The position numbers and the translations under genes are program-made. Under the pieces are notes generated by a model. The model was given only the letters and a program-made list of their open reading frames with translations. It ran no database searches and had not been told where the DNA came from. From Lachnoclostridium sp. UBA3262 (GTDB lineage Bacteria > Bacillota > Clostridia > Lachnospirales > Lachnospiraceae), in contig DEUM01000044.1 of NCBI GenBank assembly GCA_002362575.1, forward strand, positions 1 to 13,219: a stretch of 13,219 nucleotides of DNA, read 5' to 3'. Shown here one piece after another: positions 1 through 6,973 of the stretch. How positions within the stretch are numbered: the stretch's first letter is position 1; every line of letters begins with the position of its first letter.

Positions 1-13
1 ATAAGAGAAAGTC

Positions 14-42
14 TTGTTAATTTTCCGAGAAAGTGGTATAAT
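14..42 (+). promoter_or_regulatory. Sigma-A promoter of the amino acid ABC importer
   Basis: TTGTTA at 14-19 (-35) is separated by exactly 17 bases from a perfect TATAAT at 37-42 (-10). A TG one base upstream of the -10 (34-35) makes it an extended -10. Transcription should start near 48-50, giving a leader of only about 25 bases before the ATG at 74, too short for a riboswitch or T-box. The leader carries AGGAGG at 61-66, seven bases before the start codon. Confidence 0.85.
19..33 (+). promoter_or_regulatory. CodY-box-like sequence in the promoter spacer
   Basis: Bases 19-33 match the known CodY consensus AATTTTCWGAAAATT at 11 of 15 positions. The first half-site AATTTTC is perfect and the second half is degenerate. 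The site lies between the -35 and -10 hexamers, where a bound repressor would block RNA polymerase. CodY commonly represses amino acid transport genes in Firmicutes when branched-chain amino acids and GTP are plentiful. That this organism has CodY is an assumption; the match in AT-rich DNA could be chance. Confidence 0.35.
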
Positions 43-73
43 TACGTGACTAAATTATTTAGGAGGAAAGAAA

Positions 74-970
74 ATGAAAAAGTTATTAGCAATGGGACTT
101 GCTGTGATTATGACGGCAGTAACCGTATGTGGCTGCGGCAGTTCCGACAACACAGCAGGAGATGCCGGGAATAATAATGCAGATTCCGGCAGTGAGGTGA
201 AGCAGGCAGTAAAAGTAATTGATGTGGATTTGACAGATGAGAAATATGCGTTTGGTGTGGATAAGGACAAACCGGAGCTATTGAAAGCAGCAAATGAGTT
301 TATCAAAGAAATTCAGCAGAATGGAAAGTTTGATGAAATCTGCAACAAGTATTTTAGTAATGGCGAGCCGACGGCAGTGCAGTCGGCAGAGCTTGATTCA
401 AGCAAAGACCAGTTAGTCGTAGCAACCAATGCTTCCTTTGAGCCATTTGAGTACACAAAGGGTAAAGATTACTATGGCATCGACATGGAGGTTGCGGCAG
501 CATTTGCAGAGAAGCTGGGCAAAGAGCTGGTTATCCAGAATATGGACTTTGACGCCGTGTGTCTTTCCGTAGGACAGCACAAGAGTGATGTTGCTATGGC
601 AGGACTTACGATTAAGGAGAGCAGAAAGAAATATGTAGAGTTCTCGGACTCCTACTACAGTGCGTCCCAGCGCCTGATTGTTAAAGGGGACAATACAGAG
701 TTTGATGCGTGCAAGGATGCGGCAAGTGTGGAAAAGATTTTGAAGACAAAGGATAAGAGCGTAAAAATTGGTGTTCAGAACGGAACGACCGGTAAGCAGT
801 ATTGTGAAGGCGACAAGGAAATGGAGTTTGCCGGACTTAACGTAACAACGATTGGTTATAAGAACGGCTCACTGGCTGTTCAGGACCTGATGAACGGAAA
901 CCTTGACTATGTTATAATTGATGCAGCTCCGGCAAAATGTATTACGGACGCTATGAATAAAATGCAATAA
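74..970 (+). CDS. Amino acid ABC transporter substrate-binding lipoprotein, circularly permuted
   Basis: Captures a polar amino acid outside the cell and delivers it to the permease encoded next. Residues 1-20 are a lipoprotein signal peptide (MKKLLAMG start, lipobox V-C-G-C, lipidated Cys21), followed by a Ser/Asn/Asp/Gly-rich linker to about residue 42. Residues 46-94 (LTDEKYAFGVDKDKPELL at 53-70, then FDEICNKYF at 86-94) look like the part that normally ends an SBP_bac_3 domain. The usual domain start, QLVVATNASFEPFEY, follows at 113-127, with GIDMEVA at 135-141 and the ligand-site region GLTIKESR further on. The protein stops just after DAAPAKCI, where ordinary members would continue into the LTDE segment. 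Summed, 113-298 plus 46-94 give about 235 residues, one complete domain in rotated order. Substrate cannot be told. The start is fixed by AGGAGG at 61-66 and the signal peptide. Confidence 0.93.
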   Translation: MKKLLAMGLAVIMTAVTVCGCGSSDNTAGDAGNNNADSGSEVKQAVKVIDVDLTDEKYAFGVDKDKPELLKAANEFIKEIQQNGKFDEICNKYFSNGEPTAVQSAELDSSKDQLVVATNASFEPFEYTKGKDYYGIDMEVAAAFAEKLGKELVIQNMDFDAVCLSVGQHKSDVAMAGLTIKESRKKYVEFSDSYYSASQRLIVKGDNTEFDACKDAASVEKILKTKDKSVKIGVQNGTTGKQYCEGDKEMEFAGLNVTTIGYKNGSLAVQDLMNGNLDYVIIDAAPAKCITDAMNKMQ

Positions 971-976
971 AAATGA

Positions 977-1010
977 TACATCAGCCCGTCTGTCTGGCGG
1001 GCTGATTGTA
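977..1010 (+). promoter_or_regulatory. Intercistronic hairpin between binding protein and permease genes
   Basis: A perfect nine-base-pair stem, ATCAGCCCG at 980-988 with CGGGCTGAT at 998-1006, closes a nine-base loop. Three further pairs across a one-base bulge extend it to 977-1010. The stem is GC-rich but has no U-tract after it. It starts seven bases after the stop codon. In binding-protein importer operons such hairpins often protect the upstream message or partly terminate, keeping the binding protein in excess over the membrane parts; that role is inferred here. Confidence 0.6.
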
Positions 1011-1041
1011 ATATGCTGAACAGGAACAGATAGAGGAAGAT

Positions 1042-1752
1042 ATGGATAATTTTGGACAGAAAATTGAACAGTTTATAGAAATATTTATTGACCAGGAAGG
1101 GTATCAGAAAGTGCTGGAGGGACTCCGGAATACACTGATAATTGCCATTCTTGGACTTGTTATCGGAATCCTGATTGGTACGCTGATAGCTACCGTCCGG
1201 GTAATTCCTAAATATAAAGTGCTGCCCCGGATTCTGAACGGTATCTGCTCTTTTTATGTCGGGCTGTTCCGCGGGACGCCGATGGTTGTGCAGCTGCTTG
1301 TTTGCTACTATGTACTGCTCCCTATCTTAGGGGTAAAAATGACGGGCGTTCAAGTTTCCATTCTGGTATTCGGGCTGAACAGCGGCGCTTACATATCAGA
1401 GATAATGAGGGGCGGAATTTTATCTGTCGACCAGGGGCAGATGGAGGCAGGACGGGCAGTCGGACTCAGCTTTGCCACGACAATGATAAAAATTGTGATT
1501 CCGCAGGCGGTAAAAAATATTCTGCCTACTCTGGGAAATGAATTTATTACTCTGATTAAAGAAACCTCTGTCGTCAGCTTTGTCGGTGCGGCGGATTTGT
1601 ATGTAGCGTTTAATTATATTGGAAGTAACAGCTATGAATTTATGGTTCCTTATCTGGTTATGGCAGTCATATATATTGTAATTGTAGTGATTATCAGCAT
1701 AGGAATTAAAATCATGGAAAGGAGCCTGAGGAAAAGTGATAGACGTAATTAA
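1042..1752 (+). CDS. Amino acid ABC transporter permease, HisM/GlnP family
   Basis: Membrane subunit of the importer, 236 residues, a normal length for the family. An N-terminal amphipathic stretch (1-25) is followed by hydrophobic segments beginning around residue 30 (LIIAILGLVIGILIGTLIA), with others near 75-95, 100-120 and at the C-terminus (MVPYLVMAVIYIVIVVIISI). The cytoplasmic EAA loop that docks on the ATPase is clear: EAGRAVGLS from residue 135, then IVIPQAVKNILPTLGNEFI and LIKETSV. The motif LFRGTPMVVQL is characteristic of polar amino acid permeases. Only one permease gene is present, so the transporter probably uses a homodimer. A GAGGA ribosome site at 1033-1037 precedes the ATG. 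The gene end overlaps the ATPase start by 17 bases, implying coupled translation. Confidence 0.95.
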   Translation: MDNFGQKIEQFIEIFIDQEGYQKVLEGLRNTLIIAILGLVIGILIGTLIATVRVIPKYKVLPRILNGICSFYVGLFRGTPMVVQLLVCYYVLLPILGVKMTGVQVSILVFGLNSGAYISEIMRGGILSVDQGQMEAGRAVGLSFATTMIKIVIPQAVKNILPTLGNEFITLIKETSVVSFVGAADLYVAFNYIGSNSYEFMVPYLVMAVIYIVIVVIISIGIKIMERSLRKSDRRN

Positions 1753-2569
1753 TCTTGAAAAACACTTTGGCGAAAATGAAGTGTTAAAGGGTATCAATGT
1801 CACGATCAACAAGGGCGATATTGTCGTTGTTGTGGGACCATCGGGTTCCGGAAAAAGTACCTTTTTGCGATGCTTGAACTGTATGGAGGATCCGACCGGC
1901 GGGCAGATTATTTTCAATGGAGTTGATATTGCAGACCTCCGGGTGGACATCAATGTACACCGCCGTCACATGGGTATGGTGTTCCAGCATTTTAACCTGT
2001 ATAATAATAAAACCGTGTTACAGAATATTATGCTCGCACCGGTGCATGTACAGTGTCAGGGTTTGAGAAAGAAAAAACGCGCCAACTTCTTCCTTCCGGT
2101 TACGAATTTGTTTCGGAGCAAGGATAAAAAGAAAGAGAAATATCCGATAGAAACGACAAAGAAGGAGATTGTAAAAGAAGCAAAGGAGCAGGCTATGTCG
2201 CTGCTGCACCGCATCGGCATGGAGGATAAAGCAGATGTGTATCCGTCTACCTTGTCGGGCGGACAGAAACAGCGTGTGGCGATTGTCCGTTCTCTTGCCA
2301 TGAATCCGGATGTGATTCTGTTTGATGAGCCGACAAGTGCGCTGGATCCGGAAATGGTCGGTGAAGTGCTTGACCTTATGAAATCCCTTGCCGATGAAGG
2401 CATGACAATGATTATTGTGACACATGAGATGGGCTTTGCAAAAGAGGTTGCCAATCGGGTAATCTTTATTGATGAAGGCATGATTCTGGAAGAAGAACCG
2501 CCGGAAGAATTTTTTGAGAATCCGAAAAATCCGCGGTTGAAGGAGTTTTTATCAAAGGTACTTGTATAA
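1736..2569 (+). CDS. Amino acid ABC transporter ATPase, GlnQ-like, with basic insertion
   Basis: Energises the importer from the cytoplasmic side. Visible motifs in order: Walker A GPSGSGKS (34-41), Q-loop Gln84, signature LSGGQ (173-177), Walker B ILFDE (194-198), D-loop SALD (201-204) and switch His230, so it should hydrolyse ATP. It has 277 residues against roughly 240-250 for the family. The excess is a Lys/Arg-rich insertion around 106-142 (containing GLRKKKRANFF and RSKDKKKEK) in the helical domain, between the Q-loop and the signature, close to where the permease coupling loop would bind. The GTG start at 1736 gives MIDVINLEKHFG, which matches the usual family N-terminus, and TGAGGA lies just upstream; the start is inside the permease gene. 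Confidence 0.94.
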   Translation: MIDVINLEKHFGENEVLKGINVTINKGDIVVVVGPSGSGKSTFLRCLNCMEDPTGGQIIFNGVDIADLRVDINVHRRHMGMVFQHFNLYNNKTVLQNIMLAPVHVQCQGLRKKKRANFFLPVTNLFRSKDKKKEKYPIETTKKEIVKEAKEQAMSLLHRIGMEDKADVYPSTLSGGQKQRVAIVRSLAMNPDVILFDEPTSALDPEMVGEVLDLMKSLADEGMTMIIVTHEMGFAKEVANRVIFIDEGMILEEEPPEEFFENPKNPRLKEFLSKVLV

Positions 2570-2580
2570 GGGAAGTCCGG

Positions 2581-2613
2581 CGGCGCCAATTTGAGTTCAG
2601 CAAATTGACGCCG
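2581..2613 (+). terminator. Hairpin after the importer operon, possible weak terminator
   Basis: CGGCGCCAATTTG (2581-2593) pairs with CAAATTGACGCCG (2601-2613) with a single C-A mismatch and a seven-base loop, 12 bases after the ATPase stop codon. Only TTT follows the stem, so a classical intrinsic terminator is doubtful. It may be an attenuator or a message-end stabiliser. The descending arm contains TTGACG, a possible -35 for the next operon. Confidence 0.45.
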
Positions 2614-2635
2614 TTTAAGAATGATGCTGTATCAG
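2605..2635 (+). promoter_or_regulatory. Candidate promoter for the MoxR operon
   Basis: TTGACG at 2605-2610 is a near-consensus -35. The -10 is poor: TGTATC with 17-base spacing (2628-2633), or TATCAG with 19-base spacing (2630-2635). The location, in the only gap (83 bases to the first ATG) between the importer and MoxR, supports a promoter here, but the hexamer itself is weak. Confidence 0.35.
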
Positions 2636-2664
2636 AATGACGACGCTTACGAATGGAGGAAAGC

Positions 2665-3591
2665 ATGGGAACGGAGAAACTGAAAAGGGTGCAGGAAGAA
2701 GTGAACCGGGTAATAAAGGGAAAAGAAGATGTGGTGGAAATGGTGCTGGCGGCGATTCTTGGCGGCGGGCACATACTAATGGAAGATATTCCCGGCGTGG
2801 GAAAGACGACGCTTGCAACCACCTTTGCCCGGGTACTATCATTAGATTATCACCGGGTACAGTTTACACCGGATGTACTGCCTAGTGATTTGCTTGGATT
2901 TTCCATGTATAATAACCAGACAGGGGCGTTTGATTTTCGAGAGGGTTCGGTGTTCTGCAATCTGTTTTTAGCAGATGAAATCAACCGGACTTCGCCGAAA
3001 ACACAGTCGGCATTGCTAGAGGTTATGGAGGAGCGTCAGGCGAGTGTTGAGGGAAAAACAAGACAGCTTCCGGAACCGTTCACAGTCATTGCCACACAGA
3101 ATCCTACCGGCTCCTCCGGTACGCAGATGCTGCCGGAGTCCCAGATGGACCGTTTTATGGTGTGCCTGACTATGGGATATCCATCGCACGAGGATGCGGT
3201 AACACTGTTAAAAGGAGAGGTGTGGAATCAGGTCGGAAAACTGCAGAAGGTCATTTCCCTTGAGGAGCTTCGGGAGTTCCAGCAGGAGGCAGAAGAGATA
3301 CATGTGCATGAATCTCTCTATGAGTACATGGTAACGCTTGTAGAGCGGACGAGAACGCTGGAATTATTTTCCGGTGGCGCCAGTCCGAGGGCGGCGATTG
3401 CCCTGCTCAGTATGTCGCGCGCGATGGCATTGCTCGCCGGACGGGACTTTGTGACGGCGGAGGATATACAGCGTGTCCTTCCTCCGGTACTGCGGCACCG
3501 CGTAAAGCTTGGTTCACGGGCGAAAGCAGAGGGAAAAACGGTAGGGGAATGTATGGATGTACTGCTGCATGAGGTAAGGAGTCCACGATGA
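2665..3591 (+). CDS. MoxR-family AAA+ ATPase
   Basis: A cytoplasmic AAA+ ATPase of the MoxR group, thought to act as a chaperone-like remodeller for partner proteins, often the DUF58 protein encoded beside it. Numbered from the ATG at 2665 (308 residues): Walker A PGVGKTT (43-49), Walker B LFLADEINR (100-108), sensor 1 ATQNP (143-147) and arginine finger in PESQMDRF (157-164). A sensor-2-like GASPRAAIALL lies near the C-terminus in the lid domain. The in-frame ATG at 2653 would add four residues, but GGAGGA at 2655-2660 lies inside that extension and fits a ribosome site for 2665, so I prefer 2665. The stop codon overlaps the DUF58 start as ATGA. Substrate is unknown. Confidence 0.92.
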   Translation: MGTEKLKRVQEEVNRVIKGKEDVVEMVLAAILGGGHILMEDIPGVGKTTLATTFARVLSLDYHRVQFTPDVLPSDLLGFSMYNNQTGAFDFREGSVFCNLFLADEINRTSPKTQSALLEVMEERQASVEGKTRQLPEPFTVIATQNPTGSSGTQMLPESQMDRFMVCLTMGYPSHEDAVTLLKGEVWNQVGKLQKVISLEELREFQQEAEEIHVHESLYEYMVTLVERTRTLELFSGGASPRAAIALLSMSRAMALLAGRDFVTAEDIQRVLPPVLRHRVKLGSRAKAEGKTVGECMDVLLHEVRSPR

Positions 3592-4643
3592 AGAAAAGGA
3601 ATAAAATTCAAGTAAGGCCGACTAGACTGGCTGGTTATCTGGTTCTTTTTCTTGCTGATATTTTTCTGTATTTATTTTTCCGCAGTTATTTATTTCTGGC
3701 GGTGACGGTTCTTTTTATCCTTTGGCCGGCAGTGTCTGCTCTGGGGCTCTGGTATCTTGCCGGAGAGATTCAGGGCAGTATGGGGGCAGGACAGGAACGG
3801 GTGCGCTGTGGCGACAGGGTGTTTCTGACTCTGCGCCTGCAAAATAATTCGTGGTGGCTTTCACTGGATGCCGGCTGGCAGCTTTGCATTGAAAATACCC
3901 TGTGGGGGGAACAGTCCGGGACAATTTTGTCTATGCCGGTAAAACTGCATGGGAAGGAGACCGTTACGCTGCCTCTTTATTTTACCGGACTCGGTCACTT
4001 TCGGATATCCTGCGAGAGCCTTATTGTGCAGGACATTATGGGACTGGCGCGCATACATATTCCGTTTTCCGGTGCCTGTGAGATAAATGTACTGCCGGAG
4101 GAGGGCGGCTATGAACAGGAGAAAATAAGCGGCTATCTGTCGGGGGCGTCCGAGACAGAGGAGAGCAGGGAAAAGGGAAATGACTTTGCCGAGGTCAGCG
4201 ATATAAGAGAATACATTCCCGGTGACAGGCTCCGTGATATTCACTGGAAGCTTTCAGCTAAAAAAGATATTCTGATGATAAAGGAGCGCGTGGCAGTAGC
4301 GGGCAGTGAAATGGCAATTGTGCTCGAATTTTCCACAGAGAGGGAGCTGACGGAGCAGGTGCTGGAGAGGAGCTATCATCTGTCAAAAGAAATTCTTAAG
4401 CAGCATGTGCCGGTTTGCTTTCTTTTGTGGAATCAGCGGACATACGGCTGGGAGGAGTACCGATGTGGTTCGCCGGATGAAATAGACGCCGCCTTTTGCG
4501 GGTTCTACCAGACAGCGGCGGCGTTGAGGTTCAATACGGAATGGGAGTTGTATCTGAAAAATTGTTATCCGTATCTTACTGATTATTTATTAGTAGGGGT
4601 AAAAGACGGAGAGGTACAGGTGGTAATGAGTGAAAATGTTTAG
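3588..4643 (+). CDS. DUF58 domain membrane protein
   Basis: The second member of the MoxR-DUF58-transglutaminase trio, 351 residues. Two adjacent hydrophobic segments near residues 14-30 and 33-56 anchor it, leaving the rest most likely cytoplasmic. A beta-rich region follows (about 65-160). The DUF58 signature runs from Asp199 (DFAEVSDIREYIPGDRLRD) to HWK at 219-221 and on through LSAKKDILMIKE, the usual heart of this vWA-like domain. AAGGAG at 3576-3581 sits six bases before the ATG, and the start overlaps the MoxR stop codon, so translation is coupled. Its biochemical role is unknown; partnership with MoxR is inferred from gene order. Confidence 0.9.
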   Translation: MKKRNKIQVRPTRLAGYLVLFLADIFLYLFFRSYLFLAVTVLFILWPAVSALGLWYLAGEIQGSMGAGQERVRCGDRVFLTLRLQNNSWWLSLDAGWQLCIENTLWGEQSGTILSMPVKLHGKETVTLPLYFTGLGHFRISCESLIVQDIMGLARIHIPFSGACEINVLPEEGGYEQEKISGYLSGASETEESREKGNDFAEVSDIREYIPGDRLRDIHWKLSAKKDILMIKERVAVAGSEMAIVLEFSTERELTEQVLERSYHLSKEILKQHVPVCFLLWNQRTYGWEEYRCGSPDEIDAAFCGFYQTAAALRFNTEWELYLKNCYPYLTDYLLVGVKDGEVQVVMSENV

Positions 4644-6951
4644 AGGGAGAACTCCTAAAACAGAGAATGGTAAAATCACACTGGCAGACGGACTTTTTCT
4701 TAACATGGAGGAGATGGCAGAAAAAGAATCCCGCATCCTGACGCTGCTTCTCAAAGGATTTCTCGTATACCTGATTGTGATGGGGTGCATCGGTTGCTTT
4801 TTGACCTCTTTAGATATCCGGTGCGTCTGGTGGATTGTCCATCTTGGCATCCTGCTTGGCGCCGTTTACTGTTCCTTATTGTACTACAATAAAATGTGGC
4901 AGAATGTGGGATATATTTTGCTTCTGTTTCTCATGCTTGCGCTCGGCGTATGGCTGCGCAGCTATATCAGCAGTGGTGTATTTGCTGTGGCAAACCGTCT
5001 GACAGAGCGGGCGTCTATTTTTTTCGAGAGCAATGCGCTAAAAACATACAGGGAGCAAATCACAAATCATCAAGTTACCATACCCATTGCGATGTGCTAT
5101 GTCGGCTGGGTAATCAGTGTCGTGGCAAATGTTTTAATTTCAAGACGCATGAATTATATAGCTGTGGCTGTTTTCTCTGCGGGAGGGTTATTTTTACCTC
5201 TGTATCTAGAGAGGGAGCCCTCTGTCTTTTACGTTATCATGCTGTCTGCCGGATTGCTGATTACATTTATCCTAAAGAAAAATGGACATTACCGGGTATC
5301 CATGACAGACCAGCGTTATACATATGAGCCAAGGAAAAAGAAAATATCATATGTCTATGCAGGAAAGACGGCCTTCATGCTTGTCGCTGTGGCAGTTGTC
5401 CTGAACCTTGCCGCTATTCATATTTTGGAAACCCTGTATACAAGGGAAAACTATGCTCAGTCACGTGCCCAGAGTGCGATGAAAAAGAGTACGATGGACA
5501 TCATGGAAAATTTTACTATGCTCGGTATTATGGGACTGTTTAATTACTACCCTAATAATGGCGGACTGGTAAATGGTAAGCTGGGCGGCATCAGCTCCGT
5601 GCAGAGGGATTTTGAAACCGATTTGACAGTGACCTATGTTCCCTACAGCTTTCAGCGGATTTATCTTAAGACATTTACCGGAGGTAATTATCTTCCAAGG
5701 GCAAACCGCTGGAACCGGGTAATGGAGAGGAGACAGATGCTTGGGATAACGGAAGACGATACTGTAAACGGATACCGTTCCTTCTATGAATCTGGAGCAG
5801 AGCAGAGTGCGTGGGGGCGTATGCTCATCAAGAATGTAGCGGCGGCGCCGGGAGTATACCTGCCCTATTATTCGGCAGATACGACAAAAAGTGTGGGGCT
5901 GGGACAGACGCAGGAATATGAATATTATCCCGCTGTGGGAAATCCTTCGCTAAATCTGCGACCCGAATACACGTATGAATACCGTATTGTGCCGGAGGAA
6001 AACCGGAAAGTGGTGCAGGAGTTCTGCCGGGAAGCGGGATTGTATACGATACCATATGGGGAAGTGGATGCGGCAGTCAGGAAGCTGGTGGCTTACTTTC
6101 AGGCGAATATTCCGTATACGCTGAGGCCGGGAGCAACGCCGTACCGGGAGGACTTTGTTAATTATTTTTTGACAAAAAACCGTAAGGGGTATTGTGCCCA
6201 CTTTGCCAGCGCGGCGGCGCTTGCCCTCCGGTGCAGGGGAATCCCAACACGATATGTGGAAGGCTATGCGATTGATCCACTGAACATAGAAGAAGACGGA
6301 ACCATTCTTTCGTCAGAGAAAACAGAAGATTATTACAAGGGCTATCTTCCGATGGGAGAATCCTCGGTCGTGTCGGTAGACGTCACGGACGCCAGTGCCC
6401 ACGCGTGGGTTGAGGTATACGACACAGAGCATGGCTGGCGGCCGGTGGAGGTGACGCCGATGTCAATGGAATCGGAGAGCGAAGGTGGTCTGTGGCAGCG
6501 GCTTCTAAACTTTTTAATCAGCGATGCCGGAGCGGATAACCAGCAGGGAGGGAACGGCACAGAGGAAGCTTCTACAGATTCAGAAGAAGGAAATGACAGT
6601 CTTACAATGATTGCTCGCTTTTTTGGTGGAGTGCTTGCTATCGCTGTCTTGCTGGTGATTTTATTCTTTGCAGGGAGAAAGCTTGTCCGCAGGCTGATAT
6701 GGCAGTACCGCTATCGCCATGCGGGCAGAAATGATAAACTGATTATGCGGTATCACGCATATCGGAACCGGATGATTCCTTCATCCGAGGCAATCAATTA
6801 CAGAGAACAGTTACAGTGGCTGGTTTCGCACGAGATATGGAAGGTCAGTCCGCAGGAGTTCGAGCGGGCAGTTTCGCTTTTAGAGCAGGCGGGCTTTTCA
6901 GATAAGGAAATAGAAGACGAAGATTTACAATGGATGCTCACGCGGATGTGA
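4630..6951 (+). CDS. Transglutaminase-like membrane protein, TgpA type
   Basis: A 773-residue membrane protein with about seven transmembrane segments in residues 38-270, a long extracellular part, a transglutaminase-core domain around 500-615, one further membrane segment near 660-683, and a cytoplasmic tail resembling DUF4129. The core has the nucleophile Cys522 (GYCAHFASAAALALRCRGI) and His591 (AHAWVEVYD). The third position, usually Asp in a D-P-T-P motif, is Glu607 (RPVEVTP). It may act as a protease, amidase or crosslinker on the cell surface; the family's substrates are poorly known. A Ser/Glu/Gly-rich linker at about 630-655 precedes the last membrane segment. The GTG at 4630 is placed after AGGTGG at 4617-4622; ATG at 4636 is an alternative two codons later. 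It overlaps the DUF58 gene by 14 bases. Confidence 0.9.
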   Translation: MKMFRGRTPKTENGKITLADGLFLNMEEMAEKESRILTLLLKGFLVYLIVMGCIGCFLTSLDIRCVWWIVHLGILLGAVYCSLLYYNKMWQNVGYILLLFLMLALGVWLRSYISSGVFAVANRLTERASIFFESNALKTYREQITNHQVTIPIAMCYVGWVISVVANVLISRRMNYIAVAVFSAGGLFLPLYLEREPSVFYVIMLSAGLLITFILKKNGHYRVSMTDQRYTYEPRKKKISYVYAGKTAFMLVAVAVVLNLAAIHILETLYTRENYAQSRAQSAMKKSTMDIMENFTMLGIMGLFNYYPNNGGLVNGKLGGISSVQRDFETDLTVTYVPYSFQRIYLKTFTGGNYLPRANRWNRVMERRQMLGITEDDTVNGYRSFYESGAEQSAWGRMLIKNVAAAPGVYLPYYSADTTKSVGLGQTQEYEYYPAVGNPSLNLRPEYTYEYRIVPEENRKVVQEFCREAGLYTIPYGEVDAAVRKLVAYFQANIPYTLRPGATPYREDFVNYFLTKNRKGYCAHFASAAALALRCRGIPTRYVEGYAIDPLNIEEDGTILSSEKTEDYYKGYLPMGESSVVSVDVTDASAHAWVEVYDTEHGWRPVEVTPMSMESESEGGLWQRLLNFLISDAGADNQQGGNGTEEASTDSEEGNDSLTMIARFFGGVLAIAVLLVILFFAGRKLVRRLIWQYRYRHAGRNDKLIMRYHAYRNRMIPSSEAINYREQLQWLVSHEIWKVSPQEFERAVSLLEQAGFSDKEIEDEDLQWMLTRM

Positions 6952-6973
6952 GCGATAGAAAGGAAGGGATATT

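Noticed and set aside
74..400. Frameshifted remnant of an upstream tandem binding-protein gene fused to this one
   Set aside because: Signal peptide, lipobox and linker run in frame into residues 46-94, and the two parts together make exactly one domain, which favours permutation over a fused fragment.
1420..1953. 177-codon minus-strand open frame over the permease and ATPase genes
   Set aside because: Antisense shadow of well-supported conserved genes; no family features or ribosome site.
4896..5327. 143-codon open frame on the + strand inside the transglutaminase gene
   Set aside because: It is a shadow in another frame of a gene with clear membrane segments and catalytic motifs.
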